The position numbers and the translations under genes are program-made. The notes beneath the pieces were generated by a model. The model saw nothing but the letters and a program-made list of their open reading frames with translations. It made no database searches and was not told the DNA's origin. From GCA-2746795 sp963747345 (GTDB lineage: Bacteria; Chloroflexota; Anaerolineae; Promineifilales; Promineifilaceae): a stretch of DNA of 64,000 nt. Location of the stretch: contig CAVVFA010000001.1 in assembly GCA_963747345.1 (NCBI GenBank), forward strand, positions 682,001-746,000, read 5' to 3'. Shown here piece after piece: positions 17,294 to 26,612 of the stretch (the stretch's first letter is position 1; each line of letters begins with the position of its first letter).

Positions 17294-18250
17294 TTAGCCT
17301 AAAGTGGGATTGAGCACAAAGTAAATAGCAAAAATGGCTATTGATACCAGGCTGTAAAGTCCCAACGTATTATTGACATAACGCTGCTCTTCTGTGTCAT
17401 CTTTACGCATGAAGAGCGGAATGATGAAGGGGGGAGGCAGCAGCAGAAGCACGAATAAAGCCATTTCAAACGGCCGTTCCAGATGCAGCAAACCACGAAT
17501 GAGAAAGACATTGATAAAAAGCGCCAATGGCAGCAAAATACCCAGTCGAATCCCCACTACACGCACCGATTCGCCGATTCCTTCTCGGTTAAACTTAATG
17601 CCGTAACCCACCACCATGAGAATCAGCGGAATCGTTAGATTTGCCAAAAAGCTCAAAGTCGATAGGATGCCACCCGTCACCGGCCATTCGTATAGCAACT
17701 CTTGCAGCCCCAGCACACTACCCGCAATACCTGCAAAAATGGCGATGATCACCGGGGATTTAAAGAACGATTTAACCAGTTCAGACGACTGCTGAATGCC
17801 ATCCCGTTTAACCAACAGCAGCGGCAAAAACACAAACCAGATAAATATCTCATGCCCTAAACCAATCACGGCAATGAAGGGCAGATTCGCCAACCCATAA
17901 GCACTGCCAAACAGGCTAATGCCCAACATGCCATACTCAAATCCCGTCATGAGAAAGGGAAAGTATTCATGCGTTGATGCCACACGCGGTTTCAGCAGCC
18001 GCCCCAGCCCATACATCATGGCGCACAACAAAAACACCACCACAAAAACAACTAAAAATGATGGTTGAAGTTTGACTTGTAAAAATGAAAGGAACAGGAC
18101 GGAAGGCAAAGCAATGTTGACAACAATTTTCTTTAAGCCGTCAGCTATATCTTCGCTTAAAAAGTTGGTGCGGCGCAGCCAATAGCCTAAAAATAGCAGG
18201 AGTAGGATGGGGAGAATACGGTTGATGATTTCGATGGTTTGATTGCTCAT
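17294..18250 (-). CDS. AEC-family (auxin efflux carrier-like) transporter
   Basis: 318 residues with about ten hydrophobic helices in two halves. The N-terminal half has ILPILLLLFLGYWLRR and VNIALPSVLF, and the centre has TGFEYGMLGISLFGSAYG, like PIN/AEC permeases. Bacterial members export or import small carboxylates; the substrate here is unknown. It stands alone, bracketed by two ~95-bp CTTAGGG elements. One AACGGCCGTT copy lies in the gene at about 17468. Confidence 0.85.
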   Translation of the reverse strand: MSNQTIEIINRILPILLLLFLGYWLRRTNFLSEDIADGLKKIVVNIALPSVLFLSFLQVKLQPSFLVVFVVVFLLCAMMYGLGRLLKPRVASTHEYFPFLMTGFEYGMLGISLFGSAYGLANLPFIAVIGLGHEIFIWFVFLPLLLVKRDGIQQSSELVKSFFKSPVIIAIFAGIAGSVLGLQELLYEWPVTGGILSTLSFLANLTIPLILMVVGYGIKFNREGIGESVRVVGIRLGILLPLALFINVFLIRGLLHLERPFEMALFVLLLLPPPFIIPLFMRKDDTEEQRYVNNTLGLYSLVSIAIFAIYFVLNPTLG

Positions 18251-18333
18251 GAGGCTCCTTTGTTCAACGGTTTGCAGGGGAAATTATGACGGAGTTTTGG
18301 AGATTGGGCAATGGGGGGATAACGGCCGTTACG

Positions 18334-18373
18334 CCGGCATCCTTGCCGCGCAGGTGTAAACGCGGCAAGGATG
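18334..18373. repeat. hairpin repeat GGCATCCTTGCCGCG
   Basis: GGCATCCTTGCCGCG and its exact reverse complement are separated by 10 nt, directly after an AACGGCCGTT copy, upstream of the AEC gene. Confidence 0.75.
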
Positions 18374-18453
18374 CCGCGGCTACACCCTAAATTTTTCATG
18401 TTGTCTTCTTTTTGGTTGATTGGTTGATTTTGGTGGGGGCTGTCAGTAAACGA

Positions 18454-18550
18454 CTAAGGGTTTGTTCGCAAATAAGTTCGGACTTTTCAGATTGGATCAA
18501 TCTTTAAGATTGGTCCAATCTCGCCAGGTTAAAAACGAACGAACCCTAAG
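18454..18550. repeat. 97-bp element with CTAAGGG ends (copy 2)
   Basis: Ends CTAAGGGTTTGTTCG and CGAACGAACCCTAAG are inverted with two mismatches. Inner inverted pairs (GATTGG/CCAATC) are present. It supplies the stop codon of the histidine kinase on the minus strand and resembles the element at 17152–17246. Confidence 0.6.
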
Positions 18551-20612
18551 ATTGTTCGGGTGGGGCAGCAGGCAACGTAAAATAGAATTTTGCGCCCTGC
18601 TCGGGTCTGTTTTCAAAGCCAACTTCACCATCAAGCATGTTCGCTATTTGCTTGACAATGGCAAGCCCTAGACCATGCCCGGTGGCGCGTGTTTCTTCTA
18701 GGCGGGTGAATTTTTGGAAGATTTTTTCGGCGTTATCGGGGTTGATGCCTGGCCCATTGTCTTTAACCCAGAATTGGATTGTCCCATCTGTTTGTTCATC
18801 TGCACCGATTTCGATAAGGGGGGGATCACCGCCATATTTGATAGCATTGCTGATGTAATTGACCCAGATTTCTTCGACCCAGGGGCCATAGCCTAAGGCG
18901 CTGGGCCATTTTTCTGGTAGCACTATGTCGATCTGTTTTTCTTCGAGCAACAAAGATAATCTTTTGAGGGCTTCTCTGATGATATATGTCATGGCTAACG
19001 GCCGTTTCTTGACATCTTCTTTACGCACACTAGCTAGTAGCAGCAGTTCTGTGATGATGTTGCGCATTTTTTGCCCGGCATTGAAGACGATCTCTAGCTG
19101 AAGGTGGGCATCTTGGGTCTGGGTTGAGTCCATCATCAGCAGTTGCACATAGCCCAGAATGATGGCTAATGGAGATTTGAGATCATGGGCGACCATGTGA
19201 GAGAAGGCGTCTAGCTGTTCGTTGGAGAGTTGGAGTTGGTGGGCGCGTTCTTGTTCAGCAACGAGTAACCGCATATTTTCAAGGGCAACGGCCGTTTGGC
19301 TGGCCAACGCCTCTAGCAGTGCCAGATCATCTTTGTCAAAATCTCGGTCTTCTGGACTGTTGATAGCGGTTAATGTGCCAATGATTTCATCATGGGAGCA
19401 GACTGGTACGACAATGATACTGCCACAGAGAGTTTCGGCGCGTCGCTTTTGCACACTGGGGCTTTCTCGGGGATCTGGCATGCCTTTTGGGGAAAGCGCC
19501 GGTTTTCCCTCGTGTAGCACCCATCCCGTCAACCCTTCTTCCAGTTCAGCAAAGGCGACATCTGTCATTACATAATCAGCACCTACTCCGCCGCGCGCGA
19601 GATGATTTATTTTTTTTGAAGCCATATCGAGAGAAATGAGAATGACACGGTTGGCCGACAAGGCTTCGGCAACGCCATCGGTGACTGTTTGCATGAAATC
19701 GGGCAGATCCGCATAGTGAATGAGGGATTGGGCGACGCGATATAAGGCTTCTGTGCGAGTCAGGTTGGTGTGTAACTGCGTGTTGACAATTTCTTGTTCT
19801 AAGGCAGTGCCGATCCAGCGTGCGAGTAAATCAACAAATTCCTTATCGGCTTGTTGGAATGGTGTGGTGCGGGGGTGACTGCTGGAAAAGTTGAGTGTGC
19901 CATAAGGCGACCCGTTTACCATGATCATGGTGCCGATATAGGCTTCTAATTTGTTGGCCGCATAACAGGGGTGTCCCTGGTAAACAGATGTTTGCATATG
20001 GTCGATGCTGATAACTTGTTGGGCGTGCATGGTAATGCTGCAATAGGTTAGTCCCAAGTCAAAAACAACTCCTGGATGAACCGACTCATTAACTGGATAA
20101 CTATGCTGAACGATGTAGGTTGACTCTTCAATGCGGCTGATGATGCCCAGTTCCATGCCAAGCCCTTTTGTGGACAGAGTCAGTGCTTCTTGTAGTTGGT
20201 CTGCGGGGGATTTGGAGGAAACGGCCGTTATCTGATATAGAAGTGACATGCGTTCATTTTGCTGTTTTAAGTCAACTTCCGTTTGTTTACGTGCGGTAAT
20301 ATCATGCAGAACAATGACACGCCCTACAAATTTACCATTTTCATACAGCGGATTGATGTGTAATTCAAAATATCGGGCATTGACAGAAATTTCCGTGATG
20401 ATTTCATCGATATCGAGGAACTGCTCAATGAGGGGTTTCTGTTCTTTAAAAAGTTGGTCTACGGTCTGCCCGATGGTGTCTTTTTGGGTGGTTGCCAGTA
20501 GGGATTCAGCCGCTAGATTCAGCTTGATGACTTGGTTCTGCTCATTGAGGACGATGACCGCATCTTGCAGATGTTTGAAAACAACGGCGTTGGCAATAGG
20601 AGACAAGCTCAT
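18546..20612 (-). CDS. PAS–GAF–GAF sensor histidine kinase
   Basis: 688 residues, cytoplasmic (no membrane helix seen). Order: PAS domain (~1–125, ending in a PAC-like NPLYENGKFVGRVIVLHDIT), GAF (~130–275), second GAF (~290–445, with GSIIVVPV and ALASQTAVALENMRL), short coiled coil, HisKA with phosphoacceptor His476 in FSHMVAHDLKSPL, then HATPase with N box NYISNAIKYGG, DNGPGI and GHGLGLAIVK. No response regulator gene is adjacent; the nearest receiver protein is 20 kb away at 40184. The 3' end lies in a repeat element. Confidence 0.93.
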   Translation of the reverse strand: MSLSPIANAVVFKHLQDAVIVLNEQNQVIKLNLAAESLLATTQKDTIGQTVDQLFKEQKPLIEQFLDIDEIITEISVNARYFELHINPLYENGKFVGRVIVLHDITARKQTEVDLKQQNERMSLLYQITAVSSKSPADQLQEALTLSTKGLGMELGIISRIEESTYIVQHSYPVNESVHPGVVFDLGLTYCSITMHAQQVISIDHMQTSVYQGHPCYAANKLEAYIGTMIMVNGSPYGTLNFSSSHPRTTPFQQADKEFVDLLARWIGTALEQEIVNTQLHTNLTRTEALYRVAQSLIHYADLPDFMQTVTDGVAEALSANRVILISLDMASKKINHLARGGVGADYVMTDVAFAELEEGLTGWVLHEGKPALSPKGMPDPRESPSVQKRRAETLCGSIIVVPVCSHDEIIGTLTAINSPEDRDFDKDDLALLEALASQTAVALENMRLLVAEQERAHQLQLSNEQLDAFSHMVAHDLKSPLAIILGYVQLLMMDSTQTQDAHLQLEIVFNAGQKMRNIITELLLLASVRKEDVKKRPLAMTYIIREALKRLSLLLEEKQIDIVLPEKWPSALGYGPWVEEIWVNYISNAIKYGGDPPLIEIGADEQTDGTIQFWVKDNGPGINPDNAEKIFQKFTRLEETRATGHGLGLAIVKQIANMLDGEVGFENRPEQGAKFYFTLPAAPPEQS

Positions 20613-20724
20613 AAATAATGACTCCTCCAGACAGACTGCATGGAATGTTGGAATAGCGAGATGCGTTTATTATAGGCGGTTTAAGAGTATGTGTGAAGGG
20701 GAATTGAAACACATCCAATTGAAA

Positions 20725-21687
20725 CTAGCCAACCGGATCAATCATAAACTGCTGGGGACAATTGCCCTGGGGTGACACGTTCTGATTTGGAAACAACGTC
20801 GAGAAATCATCGAGTTCGGCCAGGTCTTGTTTGAGCGCGAGTTGAATTTCGCTGAGCAAACTGACGCCATCTACTTCTTTGCAGCGCAACGAGAGATAAT
20901 CGCTGCTGCCAGAGCCAAATTCATCCTCAAACCGGTTTAAAAGGTCATTGCGTGACACATTGCTGCCAATTTGGCTGGCGATGTATTGGTTGAAATTGGT
21001 TTGCGCGAAGGAGGCGACCAGCCCGTTGCTCATCGCAAAATAGGCATCGGCTGGCATGCCAGAACAGGTGCCGTGTTTGTACCATTCATGGTGATCTAAA
21101 CAAGACTCTGTACCGGGCATGAAGATGGCTAGGTTGGTTTCAACGGCCGTTGTCAGAGCCAAATCCGGTAGATCACACCAGTCACCCTCTTTGTCTGTAT
21201 TGATGATGGCGTTGGACTGCTCGCAGTAGGCAAAGCTGTGGGATGGGTCGTCGTTCTGGTTGGGCCATAGCCCGTGTAGGACGAAATGGGTGGCATCAAA
21301 ACGGCCGTTATCCTGACTCGTACATTCTGGTTTGCGGCTTTGGGTTTCACAGAAAGCAGGCTGCCAACTGAGCGCCAGCACATAATAGTCAAAATCGCCG
21401 TCAGCATTTGCCCAGGGCATATCTGTGTCGGTGGAAACGGCTGGCTCCACATTTGCCACAGGAGCTTCATCTGCTTGAGCCGCCTCATCAAGCGCTGTTT
21501 CTTCCATCGATTTTGCCACGATAGATTCTGCCGCATCGGTAATTTCGTTGGGCAGCGATTCGCCGTTTTGGTTGAGCAGCCAGTTCGCACCCAAAATGAG
21601 CAGCGCCACGATCAATACGATGATGCCGCCTTGTTTGCCGGAAACAGGGAATGATTTATGTTGTGAGTGGGTTGATTTTTTAGCCAT
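20725..21687 (-). CDS. ribonuclease T2 family protein, membrane-anchored
   Basis: 320 residues. One N-terminal transmembrane segment (GGIIVLIVALLILGANWLL), a low-complexity acidic/alanine linker, then the RNase T2 domain: YYVLALSWQPAFC, conserved site 1 FVLHGLWPN and conserved site 2 HHEWYKHGTC, which supply the two catalytic histidines. Several cysteines suggest disulfides and an extracytoplasmic location. RNase T2 cleaves single-stranded RNA through a 2',3'-cyclic phosphate; in bacteria it usually scavenges or degrades RNA outside the cytoplasm. Two AACGGCCGTT copies lie within it. Confidence 0.9.
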   Translation of the reverse strand: MAKKSTHSQHKSFPVSGKQGGIIVLIVALLILGANWLLNQNGESLPNEITDAAESIVAKSMEETALDEAAQADEAPVANVEPAVSTDTDMPWANADGDFDYYVLALSWQPAFCETQSRKPECTSQDNGRFDATHFVLHGLWPNQNDDPSHSFAYCEQSNAIINTDKEGDWCDLPDLALTTAVETNLAIFMPGTESCLDHHEWYKHGTCSGMPADAYFAMSNGLVASFAQTNFNQYIASQIGSNVSRNDLLNRFEDEFGSGSSDYLSLRCKEVDGVSLLSEIQLALKQDLAELDDFSTLFPNQNVSPQGNCPQQFMIDPVG

Positions 21688-21881
21688 AAGGCGGCAAAGG
21701 TATCATGAGACTGTGTGGATGGCAAAAAACGGCATAATCAATATACCAAGACCTGGCAGGTTTACATAACATACTTGCTTGCACACAAATTTGCACGTTC
21801 AGAGGTGTGAAAGAGCGAACTCCTGGATGAACCTGTCAGGTCTGGAAACGCGAAACACTTTCCAGCCCAAGACTTGTTAGG

Positions 21882-21984
21882 TTTTATCTTGTTCCACGCT
21901 CTGCGTGGAATAAAAAATGGGGCGCTCTGCGCCCAGGACGCTCCAGCGTCCTGGGCGGCATTCCACGCGGAGCGTGGAACGAGA
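21882..21984. repeat. ~100-bp palindromic element GTTCCACGC (copy A)
   Basis: Begins TTTTATCTTGTTCCACGC and ends GCGTGGAACGAG. Nested inverted segments: GTTCCACGCTCTGCGTGGAA, GGGCGCTCTGCGCCC, and GGACGCTCCAGCGTCC. A near-identical copy is at 24155–24258. A translated frame through it has no protein-like features. Confidence 0.9.
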
Positions 21985-21997
21985 GTTAAAATCCGCT

Positions 21998-23032
21998 TCA
22001 CACAGCATTAGGCGTAATTGACGCTGTATTCGTTTTTATCCGCCTTTTATCCAACCATTCCAAAACCAATGCGACCACAAAGAAGACGATGCCCAGCAAA
22101 AGAACAACATCTTCAAGCAGAGCAAACGCAATTGCAAACATGGCGACAATAACAACGACTGCTACGGTATTCCATTTGTGAGATGTTTCCCGTATAAGCC
22201 GCATGAAATCAGACAAGTATTTGTAAATTTCTTTCCACGCCAGAATGCAGATAAACAGCATAACTACAGGCAGAACCCACTGGAAATCGCCCTTTACGGG
22301 TATGTTGATCAGAATATGTGGGATGATTGTCACCAGTAAAGAGCGTGTGCGGTAAAAAAGATACCCATAGGCAATCGAACTAAAAATGATGGTGGCCAGG
22401 GTACCGATATTATAAGCATTCAAGAAATAGTATTGACTGTGTGAAAAGGCAAAAAGAGCTGCGGTTGCCAAAATAGCGGTTGGTGCGCCCAAGTCTTCTT
22501 CTAATCTAGTCTGAACGTATCCTCGATAAAACAATTCTTCCAAAATAGGAATCAATCCGAAACTGCCTACGGCCATCAGTAACCAGAATTCCAGATTATT
22601 CCAACTTATCTGGTAAATGGTTTCGCGCCAGGCTATTTGCTCCCCCAAAGAATAGGTTGAGTTAAGCAGTGTCAAAATCTGTGTTGGCAACTCTGAAAAG
22701 GCAAATAAAACGACGCCAGCAATAAGGTAGAACTTTAGCGGCTTGGATGACAAAGTTAACCCGTATTGTTTCGGTTTTCTCCGTCTGTACCACCAACCGA
22801 CTGGAAATATCAGGATAAACCAGCCTGCGTATTGCATAAAAACCACACCTAATAATTGCATGGTGATTTGTCGCATCTCAGGGGATGTTGTTTGCAAAGT
22901 TAAATCTGTAAGTGGATTACGCAATGGCATGCCCAGCACTTTAGCCAGAATAAAACCGACTAATTGGCCGACAACGTATATGCCAAAAACTTCAAGAATG
23001 GCAGCGATTTTCTCTTGGGTTTTTTCGTTCAT
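21998..23032 (-). CDS. CPBP family intramembrane metalloprotease
   Basis: 344 residues, about eight transmembrane helices. The CPBP (Abi/CAAX prenyl protease-like) motifs are present: EELFYRGYVQTRLE (EExxxR), FAFSHSQYYF (FxxxH) and the third motif region HILINI. Such proteases act on prenylated or bacteriocin-type peptides; the substrate is unknown. It lies between two repeat-rich gaps with no operon partner. Confidence 0.88.
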   Translation of the reverse strand: MNEKTQEKIAAILEVFGIYVVGQLVGFILAKVLGMPLRNPLTDLTLQTTSPEMRQITMQLLGVVFMQYAGWFILIFPVGWWYRRRKPKQYGLTLSSKPLKFYLIAGVVLFAFSELPTQILTLLNSTYSLGEQIAWRETIYQISWNNLEFWLLMAVGSFGLIPILEELFYRGYVQTRLEEDLGAPTAILATAALFAFSHSQYYFLNAYNIGTLATIIFSSIAYGYLFYRTRSLLVTIIPHILINIPVKGDFQWVLPVVMLFICILAWKEIYKYLSDFMRLIRETSHKWNTVAVVVIVAMFAIAFALLEDVVLLLGIVFFVVALVLEWLDKRRIKTNTASITPNAV

Positions 23033-23394
23033 GATTTTTTATCCTTTATTATGAGCAGAATTGGACTTGGTTACCTTTTGTTATTACGTAGATGAACGAA
23101 GCAAGTTGTACTATAAGCAACTATCAAAGTGAACCCATCATCGCTTCAAACCAAACAAGCCCACACGCTGGCCCTTAAAAAGAACGGATACCAGAATTTT
23201 TAACGCAAAACAAAACGCTCCCCAGCAAACAACGTTGGGGAGCGTTCCTGATATACAAAAAGATTCAGAAGGGGATTCCCAGAATGGAGAATCAACCCTG
23301 CGCCATTACGGTGGTTTCATTGGTGAGAAACGGCCGTTTCCTTCACCCCGCAAATTTTCTTGCCAAACAGTCTAACGCTGTGTTCAGCGGTAAT
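23033..23394. other. intergenic region with one terminator
   Basis: About 360 bp without a gene. It holds the terminator at 23214–23246 and one AACGGCCGTT copy at about 23329; nothing else is recognised. Confidence 0.6.
23214..23246 (-). terminator. hairpin terminator, minus strand
   Basis: AACGCTCCCCA (23214–23224) pairs with TGGGGAGCGTT (23236–23246); on the minus strand it is followed by TTGTTTTG. It lies about 200 bp downstream of the RBBP9-like gene. Confidence 0.6.
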
Positions 23395-23455
23395 GCCGCG
23401 ACTTTTTAGCCGCGACTTTTTAGCCGCGACTTTTTAGCCGCGACTTCTTAGCCGC
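23395..23455. repeat. 14-bp tandem repeat, 4.4 units
   Basis: GCCGCGACTTTTTA repeated four times (the last unit has one T-to-C change) plus a partial GCCGC. The last unit overlaps the stop codon of the RBBP9-like gene. Confidence 0.95.
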
Positions 23456-23990
23456 TGGTTTTTTCAATAAGGCTTCTCAGAAATAATTCGCCTTGCGGCC
23501 AGGCACCATAGCCACTGCTGGAATTAATGTGGCCTGCATTACCGATATTGAAAAATTCTGATCCCCAAGATACAGCACAATTTTTAGAATATGAAATGCT
23601 GGCATAAGGATCGTCAGCGCTGGCAACAAGCACACTCTGAAAATTTAACTGCTTTAATGGCGTATTTGCAAAACTCAACGCCTCTGAAGGAAATATCGGC
23701 GCGGCTGGGTCAGGCGGAGCAACCAATAAAGCTCCTCTAATTTTCAGCTGCGTATTTGCTGCCCAATGTGAAATGAGCAAACACGATAGGCTATGAGCCA
23801 CAAGAATTGTGTTTTCACCGTAATCAGACAAACTCTCTTCAAGCCGTTTTACCCATTTTGAACACTCGGGATAATCCCAATCGTCTTGTTCAATTCTCGA
23901 GAAGTCAGCATTGGAATTCTGCCAGAGACTTTGCCAATGAACAGAATCTGAGTTTCCTATACCAGGTAATATTAATAATTTCAAGCTCAT
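23448..23990 (-). CDS. RBBP9/YdeN-type serine hydrolase
   Basis: 180 residues, the compact alpha/beta-hydrolase of the RBBP9/YdeN family. MSLKLLILPGIGNSDSVHWQ, then WVKRLEESL, nucleophile Ser in VAHSLSCLL, Asp in VASADDPYAS and His in GNAGHINSSSGYGAWPQG, all in the family's usual places. It is full length. The C-terminal ...KTSG comes from the tandem repeat sequence. Substrate unknown. Confidence 0.88.
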   Translation of the reverse strand: MSLKLLILPGIGNSDSVHWQSLWQNSNADFSRIEQDDWDYPECSKWVKRLEESLSDYGENTILVAHSLSCLLISHWAANTQLKIRGALLVAPPDPAAPIFPSEALSFANTPLKQLNFQSVLVASADDPYASISYSKNCAVSWGSEFFNIGNAGHINSSSGYGAWPQGELFLRSLIEKTSG

Positions 23991-24154
23991 TGATTACTTT
24001 CCTTAAATGATTGTGGCTGCCAGCCTAATCGCTCCCTTGCTTTCTGATTACTAAAACACCAGTCAAAACCGATCATTTCAAAGGAGTTCTCATGGGCGGC
24101 AGCGCACCACGATGAATAAAAATCCGTAACGCGATTTGCCAAATCGCGCTACAT

Positions 24155-24258
24155 TTTTTATCTTGTTCCACGCTCTGCGTGGAATAAAAAATGGGGCGCT
24201 CTGCGCCCAGGACGCTGGCGCGTCCCAGGCGGCGTTCCACGCGGAGCGTGGAACGAGG
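24155..24258. repeat. ~100-bp palindromic element GTTCCACGC (copy B)
   Basis: Same nested palindromes as 21882–21984 with a few substitutions (GGACGCTGGCGCGTCC in the centre). It is preceded by a small hairpin GCGATTT/AAATCGC at 24131–24147. It ends just before the stop of the M6-like gene. Confidence 0.9.
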
Positions 24259-24259
24259 G

Positions 24260-26331
24260 TTAGCGGACGGCGAGGGTATAGCTGGCTGGCTGCAACGTCA
24301 TCGGGGCGGTGGCGGCGACGATGAGGATGGGGGGCTGTTCTCCTTGGGTCATGGCAATCTCAACTGTGCCGGAGGCAATGTCATCGAGCGTGAGGAGCTG
24401 TATTTGCGGTGTGCCGTCGGGAAAGGTGATGAGCTGCAAGTGCCACTGCTGCGGGATGCTGCCCGTGGCGCGGATGAAGCCGTCGGCAAGCCATGTCTCG
24501 TCCAGGGTTTCCGCGTCGTCGTAAAAGTCGATTTCAGGGATGTTGATGTCGTCGAGGGCGAGGCCGGATTGGGTGTAGATTTCGTCGGTGATGTACTCGA
24601 AGCGGAGCAGGATTTCTTGCCCGGCGTAGGGGGTCAGGTCGATGGATTCTTGCACCCAACCGCTGCTGCTGTTGGTGTAGAAACGGTCGGCGTAGGCGCT
24701 GTGGCTGGGGTCGTGTTCGGGGTCGAGACCTTGCATATTGTCGGCGGTGAGGGGCTGCCAGGAACGGCCGTTTCGGCACGGCTCAGGGCAGGCGTTATCC
24801 TCTGAAACTGCCACGTAAGCAAAATCATATCCCTGTTCGATGTCGTGGAAAACTTTGTAGTTGAGCGTGGCCTGGTCTACACCGGTCAAGTCAACGAGGC
24901 GGGTAAGCTGTGCCTGGCTGTAATTGGCGCGGTTTGCCAGCCACATGTTTTCGCCGGAAGCGGGTGGAGCGGTGATGAGCGGCACGGTCTCGTTGCCCTG
25001 GAAGTCGATGGTGACTAGCTTTTATGGTCGCCGCTGAGTTGGTAATAGTCGGCGGCGTATTGATGCACGGTGTCGTCGATGCCTTGTCCGGGTTGGATGT
25101 TGGTGGGAACGGCCGTTTCAATGCCATCACGCAGTTCATATTGTTTGCCCGCACCCGGTTGGTCATGGATGGCAAGGGCTACGAGCCAATCGAGCCACAG
25201 GGTTTCGCCGTTGAAGCCGAGATTGTTTTGGTCAGCAACGGCCGTTACCGCGTCCAATCCAGAAGCAGGATGCGTGGCAAATTCGCGGTACAAATCGGGG
25301 CCAAGCCGGTTGTAGATGTAGCGGTTGAGCAAGTAGCCTTGGCCGTAGCCGGGAATGGTATCGTACCTGTCCGGCCAACTGTTGAGCTGTTGATCAGGAT
25401 TTTGCAGGAACAAATTGCCTCGGTGATAGCTATCTTCAGGGTAGCCGAGCAAATCTTGCGCCAGCATCGCCGAACCTTCGACTTCCCAGTCGATGTCGCC
25501 CGCATCGTAATTTGCCTCGACCATGTGGCGGAATTCGTGGGCGAGTGTGTCTAAATAACCTTCTGTGCCGAATTAACTGCCGTTCATGACAAACATTTCC
25601 CGTTCATTTGAGCTAGAGTCGTATGGGGCGGGGATGATGTCGCTGGCGCTGAAATAGCCCAGCAGACCACAGTAATCAGCTTCGTCACACACCGTGCCAG
25701 GGTCGGCGTTGACAATGTGGATGCGCGGGTCGCCATCTATGCCAGGATTATTTTCTGAGCCAAAGAAGCTGATGACTTGTTCGTAGATGGCGTCAAAGCC
25801 ATCAGCCATTTCTTGCAGGTCGCGGGCGCTGGGGCTGTCCACGCTGCTGTCCGTTTCAAACCAGAAATAGGCGTGGTCGCCGACCACTTTCAGTTCCGCG
25901 TCAATTTCATTGATGATGATGCTGTCGGTGTTCAGCACTTTGAGCATCTGGCGCGTGCCAGCCGTTAGCGGCTCGGTGATGGGTTGGCGCGTGGGCAGCG
26001 GCTGTTGTGAAACCCCATCATAGGCAATGGCCAGGGCGATGGGGTCACGCGGCAGCGGTTGGTTTTGGATAAGTTCATCGGAGGTGCGTTGGCTGTCGGT
26101 TTCGGTGGCGGGTGGCGTGTCGCTGGCGGCGGGTGGTACGGTTTCTGTTGGCTGGTTGGTAACGCCTGCACTGAGCGTAGCCGAAGTGGCCGTTTCTGTG
26201 GGCACAACGGCCGTTTCTGTCGGCACAATCGGCGTATCTGTGGGGAGAACGACGGTCGTAGCCGCTTCTGTTAGCCGGCAACCGATGAGGATAACGAGGG
26301 TCAGGGTGAGGAAAACGAGCGTTTTTTTCAT
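24260..26331 (-). pseudogene. lipoprotein metallopeptidase (M6/immune-inhibitor-like), interrupted
   Basis: Start ATG 26331 gives a lipoprotein signal MKKTLVFLTLTLVILIGC with lipobox Cys, then a Thr/Pro-rich linker. A domain reading IHIVNADPG... leads to an in-frame TAA at 25573 in GS-*-FGTEGYLDTLAHEFRH; the zinc motif HEFRH comes 11 residues after the stop. The frame continues to about 25015, then slips by one base (TAG near 25016) and resumes as VTIDFQGNETVPLITAPPAS down to 24260, ending in a jelly-roll-like domain (DDINIPEIDFYDDAE). The TAA probably replaces a Tyr codon. Either a decayed gene or sequence errors. The linker carries a 38-bp repeat (26157–26194) read as ATLSAGVT. Assignment to M6 is tentative. 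Confidence 0.65.
26157..26194. repeat. 38-bp element with TGAGC core, inside a reading frame
   Basis: Matches 49417–49454 at 36 of 38 positions. Structure: AACG, arm CACT, loop GAGCGTAGCCGA, arm AGTG, then CCGTT. Translated on the minus strand as ...TATSATLSAGVTN. Confidence 0.85.
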
Positions 26332-26343
26332 AATTAAACCTTG

Positions 26344-26605
26344 TAGGGGCGATGCAACCGGGCAATACGCTGGATAAACGCGAAACGATTTCTCCGGTTG
26401 CCTCGCCCGCCGCGCAACACGGGTCACGGGCGAGGCATATCGTAGGGGCGAGGCAACCGGGTCATACGCTGGATAAACGTAAGACAGTTTCTCCGGTTGC
26501 CTCGCCCGCGTTGCGTCGAAAATTTGAATACACGGGCGAGGCGATGGGAGATGAGGCCACACGGTTTGCAACCGTATCACCCCATCGCATCGCCCCTACA
26601 TTATT
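26344..26605. repeat. GTAGGGGCGA-type repeats, tandem and inverted
   Basis: Two direct copies about 99 bp apart (from 26344 and from 26443) share GTAGGGGCGA...GCAACCGGG...ATACGCTGGATAAACG and end CTCCGGTTGCCTCGCCCG. Each is itself an inverted repeat (GGCGAGGCAACCGG / CCGGTTGCCTCGCC). A final inverted end CATCGCCCCTAC closes the array at 26600. It sits between the M6-like and S41 genes. Confidence 0.85.
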
Positions 26606-26612
26606 CGACGGA

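Noticed and set aside
21762..22001. Open frame of 79 codons on the minus strand
   Set aside because: It is a translation of the GTTCCACGC palindromic repeat and flanking sequence; no ribosome binding site and no protein-like pattern.
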